NCBI GenBank assembly: GCA_900546255.1
Contig: URCB01000003.1
Location: forward strand, 1-64,000
DNA length: 64,000 bases
Direction: 5' to 3'
Origin: an uncultured Eubacteriales bacterium
GTDB taxonomy: Bacteria; Bacillota; Clostridia; Oscillospirales; Oscillospiraceae
This document shows, one piece after another, positions 7,666 through 17,004 of the stretch. Positions within the stretch are counted from its first letter, which is position 1. Each line of letters starts with the position of its first letter. Under the pieces are notes generated by a model. That model saw only the letters and a list, made by a program, of their open reading frames with translations, was not told where the DNA came from and made no database searches. Position numbers and translations under genes: made by a program.

Positions 7666-8550
7666 TCACTGCTGGAAGAGCCAGCCCATCACCGCCGGGT
7701 CCGAGGCGAAGGCCCCGCCGCCGGCGTGCTGATCCGTGTATCCCTGCTGGGTGAAGTAGGCCTGGTCCCGCACATCCAGCACCAGCAGGGCATCGATTGC
7801 CTCCTGGGACAGCCCCTTCCCCTCATACAGGGCCCGGAGTTGGGCATAGGCGGTGCGGAGGGGTTCCGAACCGTAGTAGCTGTCCGCCTCCCCCATCGCC
7901 AGGTAGACCGGGACCTCTGCCTGGGCCACTGCCGCCAGGTCCCCGTCCCACTGGGTGCTCACCGCCAGGTAGGCGGTGTACAGGTCCGGCCGCAGTCCAA
8001 GCACCAGGGAGCCGGTCTCCCCGCCGCCGGAGTACCCCTCCAGGTACACCCGGTCCGGATCAATGGCATACTGGGCCAGGAGGTGCTCGGTCAGGGCGAT
8101 GGTCTGGCGGGCGGAGGTCTCCCCCCAATCGCTGAGTTGGGGGGCCGCCACGATGAGGTCTGGGAGGTAGTCCTGGGCGGTGAAGGCAAAGTCCTCCCCG
8201 TACAGGTTGGCCCCCACCCCTTGGAAGTAGAGCCCCTCATACCCCGGCAGGGTCACAAAGAGGGCGCAGGGGATGGTCCCATCGTACCCCTCTGGGAGGT
8301 GGAGGTGGTAGTGGATGTCCCCCTCCTGGGGGTGGTGGAGGACGTTGTCCATCTGAAAGCCCCGGTAGGTCTCCGTCCCCTGGGTCACGGCCCCGTCCTG
8401 GGCAGCGGACTGAATGGCCTCCTGTGCCGGGGCTTCCGCCCCCGCCTGGGCGGGTTCCGCCGTCCCGCAGGCGGAGAGCCCCAGCAGCAAGGCAGCTAGA
8501 AGGAGGGCCAGAGAGGGGATCCTGCCCCTGTCGTGCGCTCCCCTTCTCAT
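7666..8550 (-). CDS. Exported lipoprotein, alpha/beta hydrolase (esterase-like)
   Basis: 294 aa from the ATG at 8550, which overlaps the stop of the upstream gene (ATGA) and has AAGGAG upstream. A longer start 14 codons earlier is less likely. The lipoprotein signal ends in the lipobox LSAC, so the protein should be membrane-anchored outside the cell. The nucleophile elbow is GYSGGGE (about residue 180). A 'GEADSYYG' stretch and the C-terminal 'DQHAGGG' could give the acid and His. It resembles predicted peptidase/esterase hydrolases. Substrate unknown. Confidence 0.8.
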   Translation of the reverse strand: MRRGAHDRGRIPSLALLLAALLLGLSACGTAEPAQAGAEAPAQEAIQSAAQDGAVTQGTETYRGFQMDNVLHHPQEGDIHYHLHLPEGYDGTIPCALFVTLPGYEGLYFQGVGANLYGEDFAFTAQDYLPDLIVAAPQLSDWGETSARQTIALTEHLLAQYAIDPDRVYLEGYSGGGETGSLVLGLRPDLYTAYLAVSTQWDGDLAAVAQAEVPVYLAMGEADSYYGSEPLRTAYAQLRALYEGKGLSQEAIDALLVLDVRDQAYFTQQGYTDQHAGGGAFASDPAVMGWLFQQ

Positions 8551-9275
8551 GGCGCCGTCCTCTCCTTCCCCCGGGCGGTGTACCGCAGCCACAACCCGTC
8601 CCCCGCCAGGGGTTTGGCCTCCGCCAGGGAGAGGGCCACCGGGCCGCGGTTTGGCAGGAACCCGCCCCGCTCAAAGCTGGACACGGCGGTGGTGGACCCG
8701 TCCGCCACGGGGGCCACCACCAGGCTCACCTCGTCCACGCATCCAGCTTGGAGGAAGGACCAGTTCACCACCCCGCCGCCGGCCACCATCAGCCGCTGGA
8801 CCCCGAACCGGGCCGCCAGCTTCTCCAGCAGCAGGGGGCAGTCCAGCTGCTCCTTTCCGGCGAAGAGGTAGGACACCCCCACCTGCCGCAGGTAGGCCAG
8901 GTAGGCCGGGTCCACCTGCTCCGTCACCGCCTGGATGACGTGGGCGGCGGGGCGGCCCCTCCGCGCCAGCACCGGCCCGGAAAAGGCCAGAGACCCCTTG
9001 GGGTCCACCGAGACCACAAACTGGCCCATCCGCCGGCCCTGGGGGTTCACATAGTCCTCCTTGGCCAGGGGCGCCCCCTGCCGGGGCAGGCGGGGGGCCG
9101 GGCCGTCGGCAAAGCCACCCAGCATGGTGGTGGTGCCGTAGAGGATGGCCTAGCAGCGGTAGTCCTCCCGAAGGGCCCCGTAGGCCGCCAGGGCAGGGGC
9201 GGCTTCCGGGGCGGCAAAAAAGTCCCCGTCGATCTTCCCATCCAGGGAGACAAACATATGACAGACTGTAAACAT
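8547..9275 (-). pseudogene. RibD_C/dihydrofolate-reductase-like oxidoreductase interrupted by an in-frame TAG
   Basis: The start at 9275 has RBS GGGAGG and opens MFTVCHMFVSLDGKIDG, the N-terminus of RibD C-terminal-domain reductases. After DYRC a TAG (9150-9152) breaks the frame. The same frame then continues AILYGTTTMLGG to the normal end at 8547 (about 243 codons in all). The intact paralog at 27648-28388 aligns along the whole length. A single C-to-T change in a CAG codon would explain the stop. Downstream translation could start at 9125, but that would lack the substrate/cofactor-binding N-terminus. A nonsense-mutated allele is most likely. Confidence 0.8.
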
Positions 9276-9313
9276 GGTTTCCTCCCATCTCCCCGGGCGC
9301 CTGGGCCCGGGGG

Positions 9314-10054
9314 TCACTGTTCTCTGCTGGGACGCACCACCAGGTCGGACACGTCCACGTTCTCCGGCTGGGCCAGGGCGTAGCACACCGCCTCCGCAAT
9401 GACCTCCGGCGCCAGGCCCACCGCCTGGTAGAAGGCCTCCACCGCCGTCTTGGTCTCCGAGGGGGCGATGGTGTGGAGGAGTTCGGTCTGCACCGCGCCG
9501 GGGTAGAGGATGGTGGTGCGAAGGTTGGTCCCCTCCAGCACCGCCTCGGCCCGGAAGGACTCCAGCAGAGCCCGGACGAAGTGCTTGGTGCCGCAGTAGA
9601 CCGCGTTCCCCGGCACCGCCCGGGTTCCCGCCACGGAGGAGGTCACCAGGATGTGGCCCCGCTTCTGGGCGATCATCTCCGGCAGGACCGCTGCCATGGC
9701 GTAGAGAACTCCCTTGATGTTGACCTCCACCATGGCCGTCCAGTCCTCCACCTTCCATTCCGAGAGGTTCCCTGCGGGCATCACCCCTGCGTTGGCAAAG
9801 AGGGCATCGACCTTCCCAAACCGTTCCCGGGCCAGGGAGACCAGAGCCTCCATATCCTCCCGGCGGGTGACGTCTGAGGGCAGGAAGGCGACCTGCTCCG
9901 CCCCCAGCTGGGCGGCCAGGGCCTCCAGCCGCTCCTTCCGCCGGGCGCTGAGGACCACCTTCGCCCCCTGCGCCACCAACCGCCGGGCGGTGGCCTCCCC
10001 GATGCCCGAGGAGGCTCCGGTGATGAGGACGACTTTTCCAGCCAGCTGCTCCAT
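9314..10054 (-). CDS. SDR-family NAD(P)-dependent oxidoreductase
   Basis: 246 aa, RBS AAGGGGG before the start at 10054. Classical short-chain dehydrogenase: cofactor motif TGASSGIGE (about residues 14-22), an Arg in SARRKER that suggests NADP preference, NAG (about 90), the catalytic Ser in TSSVAG and Tyr-Lys in YCGTK (about 155-159). Closest in style to YdfG-type 3-hydroxy acid/serine dehydrogenases. It sits 12 bp downstream of the flavin reductase gene in the same leftward unit. The exact substrate cannot be read from the sequence. Confidence 0.9.
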   Translation of the reverse strand: MEQLAGKVVLITGASSGIGEATARRLVAQGAKVVLSARRKERLEALAAQLGAEQVAFLPSDVTRREDMEALVSLARERFGKVDALFANAGVMPAGNLSEWKVEDWTAMVEVNIKGVLYAMAAVLPEMIAQKRGHILVTSSVAGTRAVPGNAVYCGTKHFVRALLESFRAEAVLEGTNLRTTILYPGAVQTELLHTIAPSETKTAVEAFYQAVGLAPEVIAEAVCYALAQPENVDVSDLVVRPSREQ

Positions 10055-10066
10055 CGTAGCGCCCCC

Positions 10067-10624
10067 TTACTTCAACTGGGCCCCGTCCTGGAAGGCGCTG
10101 CCGACCCGCTCTCCCAGCACATGGTATCCGTTGTGGACGGGCTCATAGGCGATGGGGCGGAACTTGGCAAAGTCAATCTTGCCATCGGCCCCCAGAACGG
10201 CCTCGTCGGCGCTGACATTGACGATCTGGCCGATGAGGTTGCCCTCCTCGGTGATTTTGACCAGTTTACACTCCAGGGCCACCGGGAACTCCTTCAGCAG
10301 GGGGGCATCCACAAAGGGGCTCTTCTCCCCGTGGAGGCCGGCCTTGGCCAGCTTGTCCGGCTGGTCCCGGCCGGAGACCAGGCCCACATAGTCCGCGGGG
10401 ACCACATGGGCCGCGTCGGCAAAGTGCACGGTGAAGGCACCCCGTGCCTTGAGGTTGCCGGTGGTCTTGTGGTTGGGGCTCAGGCAGAGGACCACCTGGT
10501 CCCCCCCATACAGGCCGCCCCAGGCGGCATTCATGGCGTTGGGGGTGCCGTCCTCGTTGTAGGTGCCGATGATGAGCACCGGCAGGGGATAAAACCAAGG
10601 CTTTACGCCGAAATTTTTACGCAT
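10067..10624 (-). CDS. Flavin reductase-like (FMN-binding split-barrel) protein
   Basis: 185 aa, RBS AAGGAGG. The opening WFYPLPVLIIGTYNEDG, then NAMNAAWGG and CLSPNHKT, matches the flavin-reductase domain family, which binds FMN and reduces flavin or small acceptors with NAD(P)H. The protein is cytosolic. It lies between an aldo/keto reductase and an SDR gene, spaced 14 and 12 bp, consistent with one operon of redox enzymes. Confidence 0.85.
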   Translation of the reverse strand: MRKNFGVKPWFYPLPVLIIGTYNEDGTPNAMNAAWGGLYGGDQVVLCLSPNHKTTGNLKARGAFTVHFADAAHVVPADYVGLVSGRDQPDKLAKAGLHGEKSPFVDAPLLKEFPVALECKLVKITEEGNLIGQIVNVSADEAVLGADGKIDFAKFRPIAYEPVHNGYHVLGERVGSAFQDGAQLK

Positions 10625-10638
10625 ACTGCGCCTCCTTG

Positions 10639-11484
10639 TTACTTCTGGCTGTCCACCGGGGGCACCATGGCCACATACTGCCGAAGCAGTTCCGGGGTAC
10701 TGGTGTAGTAGTTCTTCTGCCGGTCTAGGGCGGCAATCTGGGCCATCTCCTGGTCGGTGAGGGCAAAGTCGAAGAGGGTGAAGTTGTCCCGGATGTGGCC
10801 GGGGTTCTTAGAGCCGGGGATCACAATGTTGCCGTCCTGGATGTGCCAGCGGAGGATAACCTGGGCGCTGGTCTTGCCGTACTTCTGGCCCAGCTGGGCA
10901 AAGAGAGGCTCCTCCAGCAGGGTTTTGTCCCCGTGGCCCAGGGGGTACCAGGCTTGGAGGACGATGCCCTCGTTCTCCAGGAACCCTTCGAGGTCCTTCT
11001 TCTGGGAGTAGGGGTGGGCCTCGGTCTGCAGCACGGTGGGTTTCACCTCGCAGAGGGAGAGGATCTCCTGGATCTGGGCCTGGCTAAAGTTAGACAGGCC
11101 GATGGCCCGCACCTTCCCCTCCTTGTAGGCTGCCTCCATCTGGCGGTAACCGGCCACATAGTTGCCGGCGGGCTGGTGGATGAGGAGGAGGTCAATATAG
11201 TCCGTACCCAGCCGGGCCAGGGTCTTGTCCACCGCGTCGGCCTGCTGGTAAAAGCTGGGCCACAGCTTGGTCTCCAGGAAGATGTCCTCCCGCTTCAGGC
11301 CGGACCCCTGCATGGCCCGGCCCACGGCCTTCTCGTTGAGGTAGGCGTTGGCGGTGTCGATGAGGCGGTACCCATCCTCCAGGGCGTGGAGAACGGCGGA
11401 CTCCGCCTCGTCCGGGGAGAGGAGAAAGGTGCCGATGCCCGCCATGGGCATTTTGATGCCGTTGTTTAGGATTGCGTATTCCAT
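10639..11484 (-). CDS. Aldo/keto reductase (2,5-diketogluconate reductase-like)
   Basis: 281 aa. The start at 11484 (MEYAILNNG) is chosen because it has an AGGAAG RBS and matches the paralog at 28467. The open frame extends further upstream without support. The catalytic tetrad is present: Asp and Tyr in DTANAYLNE, Lys in ETKLWPS and His in LLIHQP. The C-terminal IPGSKNPGHIRDN is the NADPH-binding loop. It reduces aldehydes or ketones with NADPH; the natural substrate is not evident. Confidence 0.9.
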   Translation of the reverse strand: MEYAILNNGIKMPMAGIGTFLLSPDEAESAVLHALEDGYRLIDTANAYLNEKAVGRAMQGSGLKREDIFLETKLWPSFYQQADAVDKTLARLGTDYIDLLLIHQPAGNYVAGYRQMEAAYKEGKVRAIGLSNFSQAQIQEILSLCEVKPTVLQTEAHPYSQKKDLEGFLENEGIVLQAWYPLGHGDKTLLEEPLFAQLGQKYGKTSAQVILRWHIQDGNIVIPGSKNPGHIRDNFTLFDFALTDQEMAQIAALDRQKNYYTSTPELLRQYVAMVPPVDSQK

Positions 11485-11521
11485 TGTCTTAACTTCCTTT
11501 CCTGTGTGATGTGATATGGGA

Positions 11522-12598
11522 TCAGTCGTTGTAAATGACCGGCTTGATGAGGCTGCGGTCGTGCTGGAGGAAGAGGTCCATGGCCGCAGGGATCTGGTCC
11601 AGCCCGTGGAAGCGGTGGGTGATGAGCTTTTCCGGCGCCACCCGGCCCCAGGCGATGAGCTGGGCCATCCGGGACATCCACAGCCGGCCGCCTGCGCAGC
11701 CCACCCCTTTGATGGTCTTGTCCCCATAGCCGAAGCCCCACACCTCGGGGGCGATGGGGATGGGCTGGCCGCTGAAGTAGGCGCTGAGGTTGACCAGGGT
11801 GCCCCCCTTTTTCAGGAGGGAGAGGCCCTTGCTCAGCTCCGCCTCGCCGCCGCCGCAGAGGACCACCCCATCCACCGGGCCGCCGTTGGCCGCCAGGATC
11901 TGCTGGAGGTAATCCTCGTGGTGGTAGTCCACCAGGTGGGTGGCGCCATAGGCCTGGGCCACCTCGAAGCAGCCCTTCCGGGAGCCGATGGCAAAGACCT
12001 TCCCTGCCCCGCGGAGGACCGCCGCCCGCACTGCCATAAGGCCCACCGGGCCGATGCCCAGGACTGCCACCGAGGCCCCAAAGGCCGGGTCCAGCTGGCG
12101 CACCCCCTCAAAGGCGGTGCACATCATGTCCGGCACCATCACTGCCTGCTCCAGGGTGACCCCCTCGGGGATGTGGGCCAGGTTCATGTCCGCGTCCCGA
12201 ATATAGTACTCCTCCACGAAGGAGCCGCCCCGCTGGGGATCATCCACCCCGGCGTAGAGGTTGTCCTGGCGCTGCTTGCCCCAGCCGTCCTGGGCCTCCA
12301 GGCTCCGCCAATGGGGCATGACGGCGCAGACAATCACCCGGTCCCCCACGTGGAAGTCCTGGACCTCGGCCCCCACTTTGGTGATCTCGCCGCACATCTC
12401 GTGGCCCATGGCCTTCCCCACCAGATAGGGCAGGGAGGCGCACCCCGTGGCGCACAGGTGGGCATCGATGGTGCAGGGGGACCAGATCAGCGGACGGATC
12501 AGGGCCCCGGTGGGGCAGGGTTCCTCCGGCACGGGGCAGCGGTCAGAAACCGCCATGGTATTCTCCCCCGTGATCACAACGCCTTTGCAATACTTCAT
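11522..12598 (-). CDS. Zinc-dependent NADP-type secondary alcohol dehydrogenase (TbADH/CbADH-like)
   Basis: 358 aa. The start at 12598 (MKYCKGVV) has RBS GAAAGGAG. The catalytic zinc region shows Cys in SPCTIDAH and GHEMCGE, with a later acidic ligand. The four-Cys structural zinc loop is absent, as in the tetrameric secondary alcohol dehydrogenases of Thermoanaerobacter and Clostridium beijerinckii. Shared stretches such as DADMNLAHIPEG and VLGIGPVGLMAV (Rossmann motif) support this subgroup. It likely interconverts ketones and secondary alcohols. It lies 37 bp upstream of the AKR gene. Confidence 0.88.
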   Translation of the reverse strand: MKYCKGVVITGENTMAVSDRCPVPEEPCPTGALIRPLIWSPCTIDAHLCATGCASLPYLVGKAMGHEMCGEITKVGAEVQDFHVGDRVIVCAVMPHWRSLEAQDGWGKQRQDNLYAGVDDPQRGGSFVEEYYIRDADMNLAHIPEGVTLEQAVMVPDMMCTAFEGVRQLDPAFGASVAVLGIGPVGLMAVRAAVLRGAGKVFAIGSRKGCFEVAQAYGATHLVDYHHEDYLQQILAANGGPVDGVVLCGGGEAELSKGLSLLKKGGTLVNLSAYFSGQPIPIAPEVWGFGYGDKTIKGVGCAGGRLWMSRMAQLIAWGRVAPEKLITHRFHGLDQIPAAMDLFLQHDRSLIKPVIYND

Positions 12599-12636
12599 CC
12601 TTGGACAACTCCTTTCTGCAGCCGGGGGCGCCGCCC

Positions 12637-12921
12637 TCACAGGTCATAGCGCCGCACCTGGCTGTCTGTGATATAGGTTGCTTTCAGTTTCCCCCAGCGC
12701 AGGGTGGCCGGGTGGTTCAGGTGGGCCTGGAAGGCCGCTTCATCCTCCCAGGCATCGGTGAGGCAGAGCCCTCCCGGGTCCTGGATGGGGAGGGAAAAGG
12801 CGAAGAACACATTCCCCGGCAGCCCCTGGAGCTGGTCTGCGATCCCCTCCTGCACCAGGTCTGCCACCAAGGCGTCTCGCTGCCCGGGCTTGACCCGGTA
12901 GGTGTTGACGCACAGGATCAT
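12637..12921 (-). CDS. Antibiotic biosynthesis monooxygenase (ABM) domain protein
   Basis: 94 aa. Small dimeric alpha/beta barrel family: 'VNTYRVKPGQRDAL' opening, 'AWEDEAAFQAHLNHP' helix, typical length about 95. Members act as quinol monooxygenases or heme/quinone-handling enzymes without a cofactor. The ATG overlaps the stop of the upstream SDR gene (ATGA), so the two are translationally coupled. Confidence 0.8.
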   Translation of the reverse strand: MILCVNTYRVKPGQRDALVADLVQEGIADQLQGLPGNVFFAFSLPIQDPGGLCLTDAWEDEAAFQAHLNHPATLRWGKLKATYITDSQVRRYDL

Positions 12922-13763
12922 GGTCTCTCCCCCTTCCCTCCATCGGACTGCCGGCTGACCCCCTGCCAGGCCTGGAGTTCCCGGAGCCGGCCCTCCCAGG
13001 CGGCCTGGGCGGCCTCCACCGCGTCGCTGCCCAGGAAGAGACGGAAGGGGGCGTTCTCCCGCAGCAGGGTCTCCACGATGAGTTGGCCGCCCCGGTCCGG
13101 GTCCCCGGGCTGGTTGGCCGGCAGGGGGCCGGGGCCCTTCCGGTACCGGTCTCCGATGGGGTCATAGGCAGCCAGATGGGTGGAGGGCTCCGCCAGGCGG
13201 TGGCCATAGAACCCCGTGCGGAAGGCCCCCGGCTCCACCAGCATCACCCGGATGCCGAAGGCGGCCACCTCCTGGGCCAGGGCCTCGGAGGCCCGCTCCA
13301 GGGCGGCTTTGGCGGCGGAGTAATCTCCGTTGCCCAGGGCGCCCCGCACCCCGCCGATGGAGGTGACGTTGCAGATCCATCCCCCGCCCCTCTCCCGCAT
13401 ACCGGGGAGGGTGGCCCGGATGAGGTCCATGGGCCCGAAGAAGTTGACCGCAAAGAGCTCTGCCACCTGATGGGGCTGGCTCTCTTCGATGGCGGCCCGG
13501 TAGCCATGACCGGCGTTGTTCACCAGCACGTCGATGCCGCCGAAGGCGCGCTGGGTCTCCGCCACCACCCCGGGGATGCTGTCTGCGTGGCTGAGGTCCA
13601 GAGGAAGGGCCAGGGCCCGGCCGGGGTAAGCTACGGTAAAGGCTGCCAGGGCGGCCGGGTCCCGGGCGGTGAGGGCGGCCCGGTCTCCCCGGGCCAGGAC
13701 GGCTTTGGCGATCCCCTTCCCCAGGCCGCTGGAGCAGCCGGTGATGAGCCAAGTTCTCTCCAT
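12918..13763 (-). CDS. SDR-family oxidoreductase
   Basis: 281 aa from the ATG at 13763 (GAGGAGG upstream). Cofactor motif TGCSSGLGKG (about 8-17), NNAGHG (about 85), Ser in VTSIGG and catalytic Tyr-Lys in YSAAK (about 150-154). The C-terminal extension beyond the SDR core resembles 'YusZ-like' oxidoreductases of about 280 aa. It overlaps the ABM gene by 4 nt and is preceded by an FMN reductase gene at 11 bp. Confidence 0.88.
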   Translation of the reverse strand: MERTWLITGCSSGLGKGIAKAVLARGDRAALTARDPAALAAFTVAYPGRALALPLDLSHADSIPGVVAETQRAFGGIDVLVNNAGHGYRAAIEESQPHQVAELFAVNFFGPMDLIRATLPGMRERGGGWICNVTSIGGVRGALGNGDYSAAKAALERASEALAQEVAAFGIRVMLVEPGAFRTGFYGHRLAEPSTHLAAYDPIGDRYRKGPGPLPANQPGDPDRGGQLIVETLLRENAPFRLFLGSDAVEAAQAAWEGRLRELQAWQGVSRQSDGGKGERP

Positions 13764-13774
13764 GGGACCCCTCC

Positions 13775-14407
13775 TCACCGGATATAGTTGGTGTTGATCC
13801 GGGCCTCCTGCTCCGGCAGGGGGAGGCCGGCTTGGCGGCCCGCCTGGATGCAGCCCAGCAGCCAAGCCATGTTCCGGCCCAGCACCCGCATGATCTGCAT
13901 CCCCTCCTCGTCCTGGCGGACCTCCTCCGGGGTTTTGCCGTGGACCATGTTCCAGTACCGGGAGGAGGGGATGGGCATCTGGGCATAGAGGAGGTATTTG
14001 TTCAGCTGGTCCAGGGTGGCGGTGGTCCCCGCCCGGCGGGCAGACACCACCACCGCCCCGGGCTTGAAGGCAAAGCGCCCCAGCCCAGCGCACTGGTCGG
14101 TGTAGAAGGCCCGGTCCAGGAAAGCGCTCATGGAGGCCGCCGCCGAGGCAAAGTGGACCGGCGCGCCAAAGACGAAGCCGTCATAGTCCTTGGCCGCTTC
14201 CAGGAATTCGTTCACCCGGTCCTGGTAGTGGCAGGCCCCGTGGGTGGCGCAGCAGCCGCAGCCCAGGCAGCCGGTGAGAGGGCGGTTGCCGATCCAAAAC
14301 CAGTCGGTGTGCACCCCCTCCCCCTCCAGGGCCCGGCCCACCTCCTCCAGGGCCGCGTGGGTGCAGCCGTTTTTATGGGGGCTGCCGTTGACAAGCAGGA
14401 CCTTCAT
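13775..14407 (-). CDS. NADPH-dependent FMN reductase / flavodoxin-fold iron-sulfur-type protein
   Basis: 210 aa. The N-terminus VLLVNGSPHKNGCT is the phosphate-binding loop of the flavodoxin-like NADPH:FMN reductases. A compact Cys group (GCLGCGCC...GAC, about residues 47-58) is like that of iron-sulfur flavoproteins. FGAPVHFASAAASM is the second flavin loop. It probably transfers electrons from NAD(P)H to small acceptors. The ATG overlaps the AKR stop (ATGA). Confidence 0.87.
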   Translation of the reverse strand: MKVLLVNGSPHKNGCTHAALEEVGRALEGEGVHTDWFWIGNRPLTGCLGCGCCATHGACHYQDRVNEFLEAAKDYDGFVFGAPVHFASAAASMSAFLDRAFYTDQCAGLGRFAFKPGAVVVSARRAGTTATLDQLNKYLLYAQMPIPSSRYWNMVHGKTPEEVRQDEEGMQIMRVLGRNMAWLLGCIQAGRQAGLPLPEQEARINTNYIR

Positions 14408-15423
14408 TGGGCACCCTCCTTTGCGTGGGCAGACAGGTCGGTCCCCCCGAACACCGGGGACATGGACATGGCGTCCAGGGCCTGGTCCAGGGCGGCCACC
14501 TCCTGGGGGGTGAGGGCCACCTGGGCGGCCCCGGCGTTCTCCGCCATCCGGGCCTCCTTCCGGGTGCCGGGGATGGGGACGATCCAGGGCTTCTTCCCCA
14601 GCATCCAGGCCAGGGAGATCTGAGCGGGGGTGGCCCCCTTCTCCTGGGCCAGGGTGGTCAGAAGGATCAGCAGGGCCTGGTTCTGGTCCACCGCCTGGTC
14701 GGTAAACTGGGGCATGCTGGACCGGTAGTCATACCGGGGATCGAAGGCCGCGCCCTTGCCGTACTGGCCGGTGAGGAACCCGTTGGCCATGGGGGAGAAG
14801 GCCACAAAGCCGATCCCCAGCTCCTCCAAGGTTGGAAAGAGGGATTCATACTGCCGGGCCATCATGGAGTAGCGGTTCTGCACCGCCGTCACCGGGCAGA
14901 CCTTGTGGGCCCGGCGGAGGTAGTCCTCGTTGGCCTCGGAGATCCCCCAGTGGGTGATCTTCCCCTCCCGGATGAGGTCGGCCATCCCCTCGGCCACCTC
15001 CTCCGGGGCCACCGCCGGGTCGATGCGGTGCTGGAAGTAGAGGTCGATGTGGTCGGTGCCCAGCCGCCGGAGGGACCCCTCCACCGACCGGCGGATGGTC
15101 TCCGGCCGGGAGTCCGGCACGATGGGCAGCGGGGTCTTCCCGCTGGCAAAGTCAAAGGTCAGGCCGAACTTGGTGGACAGCACCACCTGGTCCCGCACCG
15201 GGGCCAGGGCCTGGCCCACCAGGGTCTCGTTGGCATGGGGGTCCGTCTGGGTGCCGTAGACCTCGGCGGTGTCAAAGAAGGTGTACCCCAGGTCCACCGC
15301 CCGGCGCAGCAGCTTCACCGTCTCCCCCGCCTCTGTGGGCAGGCCGTAGCCGTGGGAAAACCCCATGCACCCCAGGCCCACCGCGGACACGGAAAGGTCT
15401 TTGCCTAACGTTCTGTTCTGCAT
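14404..15423 (-). CDS. Aldo/keto reductase (YhdN/AKR13-like)
   Basis: 339 aa. Two ATGs lie in frame. The one at 15423 (MQNRTLGKD) is preferred because AAGGAG sits 9 nt upstream, whereas it touches the ATG at 15432. The tetrad is complete: DTAEVYG, STKFGL and FQHR. The C-terminus has the IPGTRKEARM cofactor loop. Family members reduce short aldehydes such as methylglyoxal. First gene of the coupled block that runs down to 6960; it lies 88 bp after the frameshifted MATE gene. Confidence 0.9.
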   Translation of the reverse strand: MQNRTLGKDLSVSAVGLGCMGFSHGYGLPTEAGETVKLLRRAVDLGYTFFDTAEVYGTQTDPHANETLVGQALAPVRDQVVLSTKFGLTFDFASGKTPLPIVPDSRPETIRRSVEGSLRRLGTDHIDLYFQHRIDPAVAPEEVAEGMADLIREGKITHWGISEANEDYLRRAHKVCPVTAVQNRYSMMARQYESLFPTLEELGIGFVAFSPMANGFLTGQYGKGAAFDPRYDYRSSMPQFTDQAVDQNQALLILLTTLAQEKGATPAQISLAWMLGKKPWIVPIPGTRKEARMAENAGAAQVALTPQEVAALDQALDAMSMSPVFGGTDLSAHAKEGAQ

Positions 15424-15511
15424 CGTCTTCATCTCCTTATCTTATACGGGTATTCTACCCCCGGGCCGCCGGGCAGAAGTCTCCGTTGGTTCATCAGTGA
15501 AAAGCCAAAGG

Positions 15512-16877
15512 TTATCTCCCCTGGGGGGTCTGGGGCCCCAGGGCCCGGAAGGTGCGGGTGTACATCCCCAGGGAGACGGGAAGCATGATGACCTCCACCA
15601 CCAACTGGGTCCAGATCATGCCGTACAGGCCAAAGATCCAGTTCATGAGAAGCAGCAGGGGGATGTTCAGCAGCCCCTGGCGGCTGAAGGTCAAAAGGGC
15701 CGACTGCGCCCCCTTCCCCATGGCCTGGAGGGTGTAGCTGATGAGGAAGTTCACCGCCGTCAACGGCACCGCCAGGCAGGCGATCCGCAGGAAGGAGGCT
15801 CCCAGGGCGCTGGTCTGGGCCTCGGGGAGAAAGAGGTGGAGGATCTGCGGGGCAAAGAGGGCGAAGCAGGCCACAAAGCAGGCCGACATCCCCAAGGCGG
15901 TCTTCCAGGAGAACACCGACACCTGGCGCATCCGCCGGTAGTTCCCTGCGGCGAAGTTGTACCCCACCAGGGGCATGAACCCCTGGCACAAGCCCATGGA
16001 GAGGTTTAAGGGCACCTGGTCAATCCGTTTGACAATGCCGTAGGCCGCCACGGGGATGTCCCCATAGCCGGCGGCCAGGCGCACCATCACCATGTTGGCG
16101 GCATTGCCCAAGGTGGTGGCCAGAGCCGAAGCCAGCCCCACAGAGAAGATGGGCCCCATAAACCGGAAGGTGAAGTACCGGGGCCGGAGGGAGACGGCAG
16201 TCCCCTCCCCCAACCGGCGGTAGACCACCAGGAAGAACCCCACCGAGGCCACGTTGGACAGGGCCGTGGCCAGGGCCGCCCCCGTCACCGCCAGGTGGCA
16301 GCCGAAGATGAACACCGGGTCCAGCACCACGTTGAGGATGCCCCCGAACATCATCCCCGCGCTGGCCTGGCGGGCATGGCCCTCGCTGCGCAGCAGGTGG
16401 CCCAGGGTGAGGCTCACCATGGTGGGCACGCCCCCCAGCACCACCACCCAGAAGAGGTAGCCCTCGGCATAGCCATCCGTGTCCGGACTGGCCCCTAAGA
16501 AGGTCAGCAGAGGCCCCCGGCCCAAGTAGGTGGCCAGGGAAAAGAGGAGGGTGGCCGCCCCGCCGCCCCACACACTGAAGGCCGCCACATGCTTGACGTC
16601 CCGGTGGTTCTGGGCCCCCAGCATCCGGGAGATGAGGCTGCTGCCCCCCCAGGCCGAAGAGGTTTCCCAGGGCGGTGAGAAGGTTAAACCACGGGGAGAC
16701 CAGGGACACCGCCGCCACCATCACGGGGTTGCCGATCTGACCGATGAAAAAAGTGTCCGCCAGGTTGTACACCATGGTCACCAGCTGGCTGATGACCGTG
16801 GGGATGGCCAGGGTGGCCACCGCCTTGTGCACCGGCATTTCTTCAAACAGATATCGCTCTTCCGAGGGTTCCCCCAT
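15512..16877 (-). pseudogene. MATE-family efflux transporter frameshifted in a G7 tract
   Basis: The start at 16877 (MGEPSEERYLFEEMPVHKAV) gives a normal MATE N-terminus through LFGLGG. At 16643-16649 the coding strand has seven G where six are needed. The frame then leaves the family, while the +1 frame continues SSLISRMLGAQNHRDV and runs as a good MATE protein to a TAA at 15512, with a dozen hydrophobic segments in total. One base removed from the run restores about 454 codons. A real slippage mutation, a phase-variable tract or a sequencing error are all possible. Confidence 0.85.
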
Positions 16878-16910
16878 CGCTACACGCCTTCTTTCTTGGT
16901 CTTTGCGGAA

Positions 16911-16949
16911 AAAATTCGGCCTCCCCCGCAGGGGTCTGCGGGGGAGGCC
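16911..16949 (-). terminator. Terminator after the exported lipoprotein genes
   Basis: 14-bp stem GGCCTCCCCCGCAG / CTGCGGGGGAGGCC (16918-16949), followed on the minus strand by GAATTTTTT. Only about 33 bp separate it from the MATE start, so that gene's promoter is not obvious. Confidence 0.85.
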
Positions 16950-17004
16950 GGGAAAGGAACGGGAGGCCCGGCGGAGGATTTTATAAGACCGGGTCCCGCA
17001 GTTG

